The notes under the pieces: generated by a model
Told to the model about the DNA's origin: nothing
The model's database searches: none
The model's input: only the letters and a program-made list of their open reading frames with translations
Shown here: positions 10,516-20,869 of the stretch, one piece after another
How positions within the stretch are numbered: position 1 is the stretch's first letter
Layout of the letters: the number at the start of each line of letters is the position of its first letter
Assembly (NCBI RefSeq): GCF_907164915.1
Contig: NC_061868.1
Location: forward strand, 22,749,819 to 22,813,818
DNA from: Impatiens glandulifera
Taxonomy: Eukaryota > Streptophyta > Magnoliopsida > Ericales > Balsaminaceae
DNA: 64,000 bases
Reading direction: 5' to 3'
Position numbers and translations under genes: made by a program

Positions 10516-11688
10516 TCATCGGTCAATCAGTCCCTTAGGAATCCATATTTGAGTTATTCTGATGGATTTTCCATTTTGTGTTGTGATTAATGCATATGAT
10601 TTTGACTTAGCAGATGACTTCCTACTAGCCACTGATACCTTAGCTCTTGAAGAAGACTTTCTTTTAAAAATCCTTGATTTAGATTCAGGTTTTAGATTAC
10701 CAAACTTGTTAGCTGCTTCTAGCTTATTCTTAAGACAGCTAATAGTGGGCGGAACATAGATTATTTCATTTTTGAAATCTACTTCTTCATGGATAGGATC
10801 AGATTCAATGTCAGTCATACTCCCTTTGACAAAGCTTATTGGCTTAAACTTGTCACTTGTTGAGTTTGACTTTTTGCAGGACAGGTTAGGGTCATTGCTA
10901 TCAAATCCCAATCCGGATCTAGATCCAGCAGGTTTCAAAATACTGATCTGATGTTTGACAGCGTCTCCAGACTTTGTCCATGCATTGACTACATAGTTTA
11001 ATCTCTTGTTTTCAGATGAAAGAGTTTGAATCTGTTCTTTGAGCATCTCATTCTCAGATGAGATCTCTGCTATGTTTTAGTCAAAAACATTTGATTCAAA
11101 TTCTTTGTTGGAGAAAATAGCAGTTGATTAAATTTTCACTTTCATTTCGTAAAAAGAGTCAGCTAACTTCTTGTACTCAATGGCCATATCATTTAGTGCA
11201 TTAGTTAACTCCTCATTTGTAAATTCTGGTGCAGAGATATCATTTACCTTAGATTGTTCATCATCCATCAAACATGTAACGACTTCATTCTCTTTTTCAG
11301 CAGGAGACTCCTCTAAATCGCTATCGACCCATCTAGATTTGTTTTCATTTCACATGAACGCTTTCTGGTCCTTCTTTGCTTGAATACCTCTACCTTAGAT
11401 CTGATTAAGCTTATCCCATATCTCTTTAGCAGAGGAAAATGACTTAATTTCAAAAAACACATTCATGTTGATCGATTGATACAAGATATTCCTAGAAACA
11501 TTATCCAGGTTGTTCGTCATCTTATCTTCAGTAGTCCACTCACTTCTTGGCTTCGAAATCTTTATGGGACCATCAGTAATGACGCTCCAAATATCACAGT
11601 CAAGAGCAGCCAGGTGAGCTTGCATTCTCATCATCCAATATTCGCAGTTATCCCTTGACAGAATAGGAATTTCATTGATGATAGACAT
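10516..11688 (-). pseudogene. gag: gag of A3, internally deleted
   Basis: The N-terminal part (11688-11395, MSIINEIPIL...) is a copia gag capsid start (NCEYWMMRMQAHL, IWSVITDGPIKI) but diverges from A1 gag. The frame breaks after DKLNQI, where A1 gag continues for about 180 residues including the zinc knuckle; that part is missing. The C-terminal part (11046-10516) is nearly the same as A1 gag (MLKPAGSRSGLGFD-like, QIWIPKGLIDR). The mixed similarity suggests a divergent gag N-terminus joined to the family A C-terminus, or rapid divergence of the capsid. Confidence 0.8.
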
Positions 11689-11723
11689 GCTTCAGGTTCT
11701 TGATACTTGAGAGTAGAAACAAG

Positions 11724-11735
11724 GCTATGATATTA
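11724..11735 (-). other. Degenerate primer binding site of A3
   Basis: Reads TAATATCATAGC on the minus strand, against TGGTATCAGAGC in A1/A2: four mismatches. Position (2 nt inside the LTR end) confirms identity; priming would be poor. Confidence 0.75.
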
Positions 11736-11737
11736 AT

Positions 11738-14297
11738 TGATAGGATTAACTTTATCGATAGAGATGGGGGTCTGGCTGTTGATGATGGTTGGGTTTGAAG
11801 TTCAAGATGAAGAATGAAAAGATGACAAAAAAGAAAGAAAACATCAGTTTGTTTATGGATGTTCAGAGAAACTCTCCTACGTGTCACCCTTTCTTCCAAT
11901 CACCGGAAGGATTCACTATAAAATGATTAGAATCAAATACAGTTTGCACACACTTAGCTCACTATTGAATAGAACACACTCTATTCAATTTACAAGATGA
12001 AGAATATCACTCAGCTAAAGGTGTTTTTGATTCTAGCACTCTCTCTTAATTCACACACAGTAAAATCAGGAAAACAACTTCACAGAATTAGTATTGAAAG
12101 GCCGGATTTCTCTCTCTGAAATATCAGCAAGCAAGACTGGTTGTTCGTTCAGTTAGGTAGATTGTAAAAAAACACGTTGTTCTTCCGTTGTCCTTAGGAT
12201 CTGATAAATACTGGGCAGAGACTAACGGTCGAATCTTTTAGAATGATACGTGGCACTCTTCCATTGGAAAACCTCCATTGTACACAGCAGGTTCTGATAA
12301 CAAGGATCGTGGCCGTACACCACTAGTAGTGCGCTGAATATTCCATCAGAGATGAACCTGCAAAACAAGTAATATGAGGAAAATTCTCTTACGTGACATT
12401 CGTTGGTTGGTTGCATATAGCTGTTGTACAAATCTTTACTAGAAATTGGAGCAGGAGTAGGGTACAGCTATAGCACGTGGGTAAGTGGGTGCTAGCTTCA
12501 AGCATACTGCTTAAGCTTAGAATTAGACGTATTTCAGTTAGACGACCTCGTCTAATGAAATTAAATATCCCCGTCTAATAACAGAATCCATTAGTCTGCC
12601 TGGTCTAATGGGATTTAAATTACGTCTAACTTTCACCAATTAGACTACACGTTTAATTGTTACAAACCATTAGACTGCACGTCTAACTCCGCTGAGTTAG
12701 ACTGCGCGTCTAATTCCGGTTCTACCTCAGACTAATCTGAAAGAGTTAGACTTACGTCTAACTTTCACCAAGTAGACTACACGTTCAATTGTTACAAATC
12801 ATTAGACTGTACCTCTAACTCCGTTGAGTTAGACTGCACGTCTAATTCCGGTTCTACCTCAAACTAATTTGAAGGAGTTAGACTTACGTCTAACTTTCAC
12901 CAATTAGACTACACGTCTAATTGTTACAAACCATTAGACTGCACGTCTAACTCCGCTGAGTTAGACTGCACATCTAATTCTGGTTCTATCTCAGACTAAT
13001 CTGAAGGAGTTAGACTTACGTCTAACATTCACCAATTAGACTACACGTCTAATTGTTAAAACCATTAAATTGCATGTCTAATTCCGCTGAGTTAGACTGC
13101 ACGTCTAATTCCGGTTCTACCTCAGACTAATCTAAAGGAGTTAGACTTACGTGTAACTTTCTCCAATTAGACTACACGTCTAATTGTTACAAACCATTAG
13201 ACTGCATGTCTAACTCCGCTGAGTTAGACTGCACGTCTAATTCCGGTTCTACCTCAGACTAATCTGAAAGAGTTAGACTTACGTCTAACTTTCACCAAGT
13301 AGACTACACGTTCAATTGTTACAAATCATTAGACTGTACCTCTAACTCCGTTGAGTTAGACTGCACGTCTAATTCCGGTTCTACCTCAAACTAATCTGAA
13401 GGAGTTAGACTTACGTCTAACTTTCACCAATTAGACTACACGTCTAATTGTTACAAACCATTAGACTGCACGTCTAACTCTGCTGAGTTAGACTGCACGT
13501 CTAATTCTGGTTCTATCTCAGACTAATCTGAAGGAGTTAGACTTACGTCTAACATTCACCAATTAGACTACACGTCTAATTGTTAAAACCATTAAACTGC
13601 ATGTCTAATTCCGCTGAGTTAGACTGCACGTCTAATTCCGGTTCTACCTCAGACTAATCTGAAGGAGTTAGACTTACGTGTAACTTTCTCCAATTAGACT
13701 ACACGTCTAATTGTTACAAACCATTAAACTGCATGTCTAACTCCGCTGAGTTAAACTGCACGTCTAATTCCGGTTCTACCTCAGACTAATCTGAAGGAGT
13801 TAGACTTACGTCTAGCTTTCACATTCCATTAGACTGCACGTCTAACTCCACTGAGTTAGACTGCACGTCTAATTCCGTAAATATATTAGACTTTACGTCT
13901 AACTCTACTAAGTTAGATTGCACGTCTAATTCCAAGATCCATTAGACTGCACGTCTAATTCCGTATACATTAGACTACACGTCTAACTCCGCTGAGTTAG
14001 ACTGCACGTCTAATTCTATGCATTCATTAGACTGCACGTCTAACTCCACTGAGTTAGACTACACGTCTAATTTTGTGCATTCATTCATTAGACTGCACGT
14101 CTAACTCCGTTGAGTTAGACTGCACGTCTAATTTTATGCATCTAATGCCAAAATCTGTCTAGTGATCCTCATTAGAGCTAAATCTCATTATAATATGATT
14201 TCAATACACCTGCATCAAAACGCATAAATCATTTCATCATCAAAATCCCAATGGTTAAATTATTTTCAACACTTAATCAAAATAATTTGACCCAACA
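11738..14297 (-). repeat. A3 5' LTR, 2.56 kb
   Basis: On the minus strand it runs TGTTGGGTCAAATT... (14297) to ...CCTATCA (11738), the same termini as A1 and A2. It holds the conserved box (CTCCTACGTGTCACCC at 11874-11889 on the + strand) and a greatly expanded palindrome array. At 2,560 bp it is about 550 bp longer than the A2 5' LTR (about 2,012 bp); expansion of the array explains the difference. Confidence 0.9.
12530..14150 (-). repeat. 132-bp tandem repeats with 527-bp higher-order period in the A3 LTR
   Basis: The marker 'ctcAGACTAATctga' and variants recurs with its first base at 12728, 12860, 12992, 13123, 13255, 13387, 13519, 13650 and 13782, a spacing of 131-132 bp. Units 1-4 and 5-8 pair off by shared variants: units 1 and 5 share 'AAGTAGACTACACGTTCAATT', units 3 and 7 share 'TCTGGTTCTATCTC', units 4 and 8 share 'TTAAAACCATTAAA'. 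Every unit is built from TTAGAC/GTCTAA palindromes. The ends (12530-12700 and 13800-14150) are shorter-period versions. Confidence 0.93.
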
Positions 14298-14789
14298 TAT
14301 AATTGGAATAATATATGATTAATAACAACTATATATAATATATATATATAATGAATATAGAGCTATGAGAGAGGCATAGACTATGTAACTTGGATAAGTG
14401 AACTTGTTGGGTAAATGAACTTGGCAGGCGTGTGTAAGTGTGAAATTAACAAGCATAGTGTATAATTGGTATATTCGAGATATAATTTTCTAGATAATCA
14501 TAATAATAGTATATATCACAAACAACGTCTACATAACGTATACATGTAAGTTGACATAGTCTACATGTACAACTTCTTTCTTTAATGTCTATGGCATGTC
14601 TATGTATTCCCTTAGTGATCTCATACCTTCATTTTTTGTTAAAGTCCAATGATACATTACTTTTGCAAGTTCGAGTGTCGGCCTTGCTACGGGAAAAACG
14701 TCCCCAATTCAATCTAATTTATATTCATTTCTTAAGCGGTAAACCTTTCTCATTATCTTCAATCGGATATGTTCCAACATTTTAATGAT
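14298..14789. other. AT-rich spacer, nothing recognised
   Basis: Non-coding DNA with a short TA-rich run near 14331-14352. A 66-codon frame at 14585-14785 has no recognisable motif and overlaps the start of the MULE relic on the other strand. Confidence 0.5.
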
Positions 14790-16420
14790 TGACAAGATCT
14801 ACTTGATAATATCCATGAATTAAATAGTTTTCAAATGACGTTGTCTACCATATCATACTATAGATACTCTTTTAGGTATGCCTTTGACCATATTCTCTCA
14901 GTAATTTGGATCGTAGAAGTACCGACTCCTTGTTTGGTTTATTCGAGTTCTCTTAAATTTTGCTTCAAATTGTTCTATATAGGTGGATTGAGAACATCTC
15001 CAAAACAATAAGTTCAATTCTTCACCCATATTTCCTCCTCTAGCCCAATTTGTATATCAATGGTAGCAACAAAATATACGCTCTGCATTTGGTAATAATT
15101 CAACAACTTCTCTTATTAATCCCTACAAAAATGAAATCAAATAATCAGCAACTGTTCTTAAAAATTGTGTGATCAAATTTAAATTAAAATTAAATTGTAA
15201 TTTTAAAAACATATATTTTGAATGTCTGAAATAAAGTTAATGTTATCTTCTTCTTCAAAATGTAGATCCTTAATTAGAAGTTAGAAAAACAATTCCCAAC
15301 ATGTTCAACTTTCTCCTTCCACCACAGTCCATGTAATCGGGAATATGAGATCATTTGTAAATCAACAAATAGTAGAAAGTAGTTCCCCTTTACATGCATT
15401 CTTCAAAAATTTGTCAACCCCAATTATTGGTCTACAACCGTTTATCCAACCACTCTTACATGCCTCAAAATACACATACATTCTATAAAATTTTGTTTCA
15501 CATGTGGTTACATCTTTTATTGTTTTTAGAATAAAAGTACCATTATTCATTTATTGTAGTTCTTCCAAATAGTTCAATAACTCATTGAAGACTTTCTCGA
15601 TGTCACATTCAACTTCGATCAAAACTATTATTTTGGTTTTATTCATCAAAGAACAACTCACATAAAAATTTAAATCCTCCCTACAAAGTTGTTGAAGAGT
15701 TTTGGTGGAAATGTCTTTTTGGGTTACAATTTTATTGCAAAATTTCATCTCAACATAATTTGTATATACCAACATGTTCTTGTTATCAGAATAAAAATGG
15801 TGCTCGAGAGAATAATTCTTTACTATCCATTTTTTTGTCTTATTTGCAAAACAAATACCAAGAACATCCTTTTTTGCTGCATTTCACCCTCATTTTGTAA
15901 GAGTCTTGTTTAATCCATTTTAAATTAACTCTGCAATCACATGAATAATCTAATATAGCATCTTTTATCATTTGTTTTGATTCAAATACCATGACTACAA
16001 TGAACCTCCCTCACCCAGAACAGATGGGTTGAATTTTAAATTATAAGATTGTCGTCTCTTTAGTTGATGATCTATTACATCATCTTCAAGCCCCTCATAA
16101 TCACTTTCTTCACTACCACTCCATAAATAACTACTAGGTCACTTTCATCAAAATATTAATAAACTTTATCTTCATCTTTTTCATCATCCATATCACTAGT
16201 ATAATCTGACTCAACATCAACTTCCTTTTAATAAGTAGGGTAATCTTCTTCATCCTCATCTTCAGCGAAAAACTCACTTTCAACCTCACATTGATCCTTA
16301 AGATTGCAAATTAATATTGCATTGAATTGGGACATTTTCGATACTTGTCTCAATTTCAATATCTTCTTCAATATATTCTTCTTCATCATTTTCAACCTCC
16401 ACGTTTTTAACATTCATCTC
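14790..16420 (-). pseudogene. MULE (MuDR-type) transposase relic
   Basis: Read on the minus strand, fragments in changing frames follow the order of a plant Mutator-like transposase. First is an acidic N-terminal region (16413-16228, EDEDEEDYPTY). Then comes a MuDR-type DNA-binding part near 16000-15850 (VFESKQMIKDAI...KWIKQDSYKMRVKCSKKGCSW). The DDE-core start is at about 15490-15370 (FYRMYVYFEACKSGW, GCRPIIGVD with the catalytic Asp, KNACKGELL). Near 15120-14950 is the 'NAERIFC...H' to 'NWARGGN' and 'LNLLFWRCS' stretch. Stops and frameshifts are frequent, so it is dead. Terminal inverted repeats were not identified. Confidence 0.75.
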
Positions 16421-17189
16421 TATAACTTTTAGAGGTATAGGAAGAAGACTTTATTGAATTTATAATCATAGAGTATAAAATCATCTTTTACTTTAAGATA
16501 AATATTAACCTCAATGCAAGTCTTAAAGATCTTTAGTAAATGTTGATCATTGTTAAAAGCCATTAATTGCTGATTTGGTGGACGATACCCAAACTCTATT
16601 TTTTTTCTTTATCCCTTTATCTGAGAGAAACTGTAAATTGCACTAAATTCCATATGTAAAATCAATCTTTAATGGGCATGAAATATTTTTTACCATAGTG
16701 TATCACTCATGAAATGTGCAAAAATATTAATAAAAATATAATATTAAATTAAAAAAGTTACTGAGTGTTAATGTCAATGAATTTTAAGAATATATTAGTA
16801 ATCTGGAATTTTAGAAAGTTTTTCTAGAGTAACAATTGTATTATACAATGATGACATTTAGAACTTTCAGCTAAAAAATTCTTCATTTTTCATAATTGGT
16901 CGTATTTCCCTAAGTAAGTTTTTCAAACATTTTAATCAAAATATGCATAATCGTACTTATAAAAAAAATATTCATCATCAAAGTTATTTTTATGTGGAGT
17001 AAATATTCATTTTCATACATAAGTTAAAGTTTGATTTAAATTTATAGAAAATATAAGAATATTTTAGTGGATATTGAAAATCTTTTTCTTGTGTTATTTT
17101 ATTCAAATGCCCAAACTCTCTCTTATTTGATTTGTGATTACTGAAAACATGATGCGAAAGATTATCTTTTGAACAATTCAAACAATAAA
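16421..17189. other. AT-rich DNA, nothing recognised
   Basis: No gene, tRNA or clear repeat structure is visible. It may include the ancient N-terminal flank of the MULE relic. Confidence 0.5.
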
Positions 17190-18693
17190 ATAATATCTAG
17201 TCCAATTTAGGCAATTAATAAGACATGATTATTCTATGTTGATCAATAATATGCAATGATATGCATGTCTAAAATGATTAAAAATTTCAAATGATATGAA
17301 AAAATAACTTGCTATAATATCCATTATCTATTGATATTAGAGACATTAAATGGAAACAAAACATAAATGATATACAAGGAGCTGAAACAACTTACTGTAA
17401 TATCCATTGGTAATATTGTTCTTTTGCTTGATTAAAAACTAGGTAAAACAAAAGTCATTATATCCATAAGATATGTAAAAATAACTTAATACTTATATTT
17501 TCATAATTAATTTTTTTTACTTATTTTGAATTTAGGAATCTAATTTGTTTCTTATTTTTTCAAAAATCATTGATGTGTTTGATTTATAGAAGACATTATA
17601 ATTAGAATTTTAGTTTTAGTTTTAACCTAATTAAAATTTATTTATAATTTAATTTGTATATTCTAAAAATTATAGAAAATTGAAATTCAATTTTAATTCT
17701 TATATTTGAACCAACCTAATAAATATAATTTGAATATAGATTAGTTATATTTTTTAATTACGCTAAAACTTACTAAAAGGTTGCTTAAATAGTAAAATAT
17801 TAAATAAAATATTTTGTTTTCAAAAATTAAATATTAAAAATCAAATCAAATAAAATAATTTGACTAACCAAAATACAAATAAGAATAACCTCCAGATTAC
17901 TAAATATTTGACTTATTCTTTTATTTCAAATTAAAATTATTTTGATCCCAACCTGATCTATTACTGTTGTAATACTTATTCTTTTACTTTAAATTAAAAT
18001 TAGTTGTTTTAACTAATTATTCTTTTACTTCGAATTAAAATTATTTTGAGTCCAATTTGATCTATTATTACTGTAACTAGGCACATGAAGGAAATATTGA
18101 GATATAGTTCAATTAATTATTACTGAATATTATATAATAAATTTAAAAGAAAAAACATATAAATTTTTTTATTGAATTACTAGCATAATTTCATGATTTT
18201 TCAAAGAAATTTAGGATCTTATATGTTTTAAAATTTAAAAAATAAAAGTTGATAAAAAAAATAAAGGTTAAGAAATTTCATTTAAAATATTTTAAGTAAA
18301 TTGTAATTTTTTTTAATAAAAACATGTCATAAAAGTGGTCGTGTTAGTCTGAAATAAGCACGCCGTGCCTGATTATAAATGTGTCAATAACCTACTATGT
18401 GATTGTAGGTGATATTGTGTCTTATTACATGCTTAATTATAAAATATTACTATGAAGCATATAAAAATATTTAAAATTTCGGATTATTAATAAAAGTTAT
18501 TTAAAACATTGGTATAAAATTAATATTATTTTTTAATTTAATTTTTAAAACAATTATCATATAATTTACATAATGTCATTTCACATGTATAATAAATTAT
18601 CTGGCGAAGAAGTCAATAAGTCAATGTTATTAAACATCTCTACATCATCTATTTCTCTTATAGTTTCGAAGTTATTAAGCATATAGGCAACAT

Positions 18694-19823
18694 CAGGGGC
18701 GGAACCACGCATGGGCTAGGGTGGGCTCCAACCCCATAATTTAAAATAATGCTTGGATAATTGGATTAGGGTGCGCTCCAGCCCAATTAAATTTAAAAGA
18801 AAATAGGACAAATTAATGAATACACAAATCTCTCTTCCTTTTACACATTGATCCATTTGATCGAAAGAAGTTTAGCCCAATTAAATTAAAAAAAAATAAA
18901 ATAGGGCAAATTAATGAATAAACAAATCTCTCTCTTTCCTTTTACACATTTATCCATTTGATCGAATGATAAAACTTCTTTCATCCATCAAATCTTCCGA
19001 GCACAGATGATCGATGATCGTTACTAAAGGAACTAGGAAGTGGAACTAATGTTTCGCATTGCTGGGAAATTCTATCATCTAGATTTTGGAACCTAAAGAC
19101 AATTTTAAACTTCTTAATGTTGATCACATTTATCAACTTGCTGAGAAATTCTATCATCTAGATTTTGATGCACAAGATTTGCACCACTATAGAACACAAT
19201 TGGCTCACTATGAGCTTGACATGCCCGTCAATGAAAGATTCAAAATTTATCAATTATTTCTGAATTATGTCGAGGATTAGTTGAGACAAATAAGTCAAAA
19301 ACCTATAATTTGATTGATAGATAATTTTATCATTTGTTATAATTTATGAAATATAGCTATATTGTTTACTTATACTAATATATTTATTTAATTGGCAGGT
19401 TAATTCGTCTTGTTTTAACTCTTCCCGTTTCTACAGCAACAACGGAACGATCATTTTCAGCTATGAAGTTCGTGAAAACAACTCTTCGTAACAAGATGGA
19501 AGAGGAGTTTTTAACAAATTCTATGATCGTCTATATTGAACGAGAGTTGTCTGAAAATATTGATAATAATACAATAATTAAAGAATTTTATTCTAAGAAG
19601 AATAGAAGGGCGCAACTTTAATAATGTGTATGCTAAATGTTTTGAATGTGCTGTTTTGTTTTATAATTTTATAAAATAAATGTTCATATATCTTTTATTT
19701 TATATGTTTGAACTAATTAATTTATCGTATCAATTATAGGAAAAAAAACGGAACATAGAAAGTTAATCTGAGGCGCAAGTTGGAGTCAGCCACATGTAAT
19801 TTTTCATCTTGGCTCCGCCCCTG
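18694..19823 (+). mobile_element. hAT transposon, 1,130 bp, complete ends
   Basis: The element starts CAGGGGCGGAACCA (18694) and ends TTGGCTCCGCCCCTG (19823); these are terminal inverted repeats (CAGGGGCGGA). It is flanked by perfect 8-bp target duplications GGCAACAT at 18686-18693 and 19824-19831. The unoccupied site with one GGCAACAT is at 23458-23465 in repeat R copy 2. Inside are a roughly 90-bp direct duplication (18781-18864 and 18875-18965) and a deleted transposase. The ends, the 8-bp duplication and the transposase fragment all say hAT superfamily; the element is non-autonomous. Confidence 0.95.
19086..19621 (+). pseudogene. hAT transposase C-terminal fragments (two exons)
   Basis: The first open piece (19086-19280) ends near the DMPVNERFKIYQLF region. 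An intron-like gap follows, with an acceptor TTGGCAG before 19399. The second piece (19399-19621) encodes LIRLVLTLPVSTATTERSFS, the hallmark hAT C-terminal dimerisation motif, followed by AMKFVKTTLRNKM and IVYIERE, and ends in TAA at 19619-19621. It resembles the plant hAT proteins related to ZMYM1/DUF4371-type transposases. The catalytic core upstream is missing. A short direct duplication (CTG(G/A)GAAATTCTATCATC at about 19060 and 19140) marks rearrangement. Confidence 0.85.
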
Positions 19824-20640
19824 GGCAACATCGCTTCCTCTTGTGGCTATGACTTTCTTTCTTATCTAAATCATTTTTATTATTAGTAATATGTTTATGT
19901 ATATGTCTAATTCTTCTTTACTTAAAATGAAATTAAAATAACTTTTTTAAATTAAAATTATAATAAATATAAATTACCTTAACCAAAATCAAAATAAATA
20001 TTGTTAAGATTTATAAAGATAAGTTAGAATTTTTTTTTAAATGTTAAAAAATTTATGGTAAGAAATGACTATCAAGGATAATTAAAAAATACAAAATAAA
20101 TAACTTCCCAAACAACTATTTACAACTTTAATCAGTCAATAATATTTATGAAAACAAATTTTTTTATCAGATTAATATTATTTTAGTACTATATTTAATG
20201 TATTAATTAAGAATAAATCGAATAAATTATTAATATTTTATTAACTTAAATCATAAAATTACTATTACTGTGAATATCATTTTTATTTTGTTAATTAATA
20301 CATTGTCATGAATTCTCCAATTCATTGTTAAGATGCAATTTATTATATTTAAAAAAGAATAAAAAGTAACAATATTATACATTATTGTAGGTAGGCACGT
20401 CCAACTTTTATTGGCCACATATTTATGTTTTTCTTAATTTGGACAAAAATATTATTTGACTTTATTTTATAATAAAAAAAAATTATTTATATAATTAAAA
20501 TTTTAATAATTATTATAATAAGATTAATATATATAATAACATAAATTTTATTTAATATATATATATATTGTGTGGTGTGAGTATAATTCCAATCTATTCA
20601 TAATTTTCATTTTTTTTAATAACAAAACAATTTAAAATAA

Positions 20641-20869
20641 CCCGAGTGGATAAAAGTAAGTTTTGTCATATTTTTTAATAATTACATAATAAAATATTGA
20701 ATTAAATTATAAAGTCACATTTTTAACGTAATGTTTAGTTAATTAATATTATTTTAGTGCTATATTACTCGTGCAAACACACGGGCTATATGCTAATTAA
20801 TATTATTTTAGTACTATATTTAATGTTATTCATTATGAATAAATTGAATAAATAAAACAATAAAATAAG
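20641..20869. other. Spacer between R copies with hairpin
   Basis: Contains two copies of TAATTAATATTATTTTAGT (20736 and 20795 areas) flanking a hairpin CTCGTG-CAAACA-CACGGG (20768-20785) followed 7 nt later by CTAA (20793-20796). The hairpin plus CTRR arrangement is like a Helitron 3' end but is not proof of one. The rest is AT-rich. Confidence 0.4.

Larger units (their letters stand above)
9449..14297 (-). mobile_element. Element A3: pol-bearing A-family copia relic, 3' half missing
   Basis: On the minus strand: 5' LTR (14297 to 11738), degenerate PBS, gag (11688 to 10516), protease and integrase (10480 to 9449). Integrase is cut off at the junction with the A1 LTR, so reverse transcriptase, RNase H, any accessory ORF and the 3' LTR are absent. 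The C-terminal half of gag is close to A1/A2 gag, so A3 is a relative that still had pol and may represent the autonomous partner of family A. Flank after 14297 is TATAA; there is no partner end to test a target duplication. Confidence 0.8.
17190..20640. repeat. Repeat R, copy 1 (interrupted by hAT)
   Basis: This non-coding DNA aligns, with small indels, to 20930-24330. Shared landmarks: 'AATATGCAATGATATGCATGTCT' (17246 and 20980), 'AAGCACG(C/T)C' (18356 and 23139), 'CTGGCGAAGA' or 'CAGGCGAAGA' (18601 and 23381), and the 'GGCCACATATTTATG' block (20411 and 24096). Copy 1 lacks the 1.05 kb found in copy 2 at about 21210-22256 and carries the hAT insertion. No reading frame of interest is present; the sequence is not obviously a known element. 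Confidence 0.65.

Noticed and set aside
12530..14150. CRISPR-like look of regular short repeats
   Set aside because: Plant DNA; units are contiguous palindromes with diverged copies, not identical repeats with unique spacers, and lie inside an LTR.
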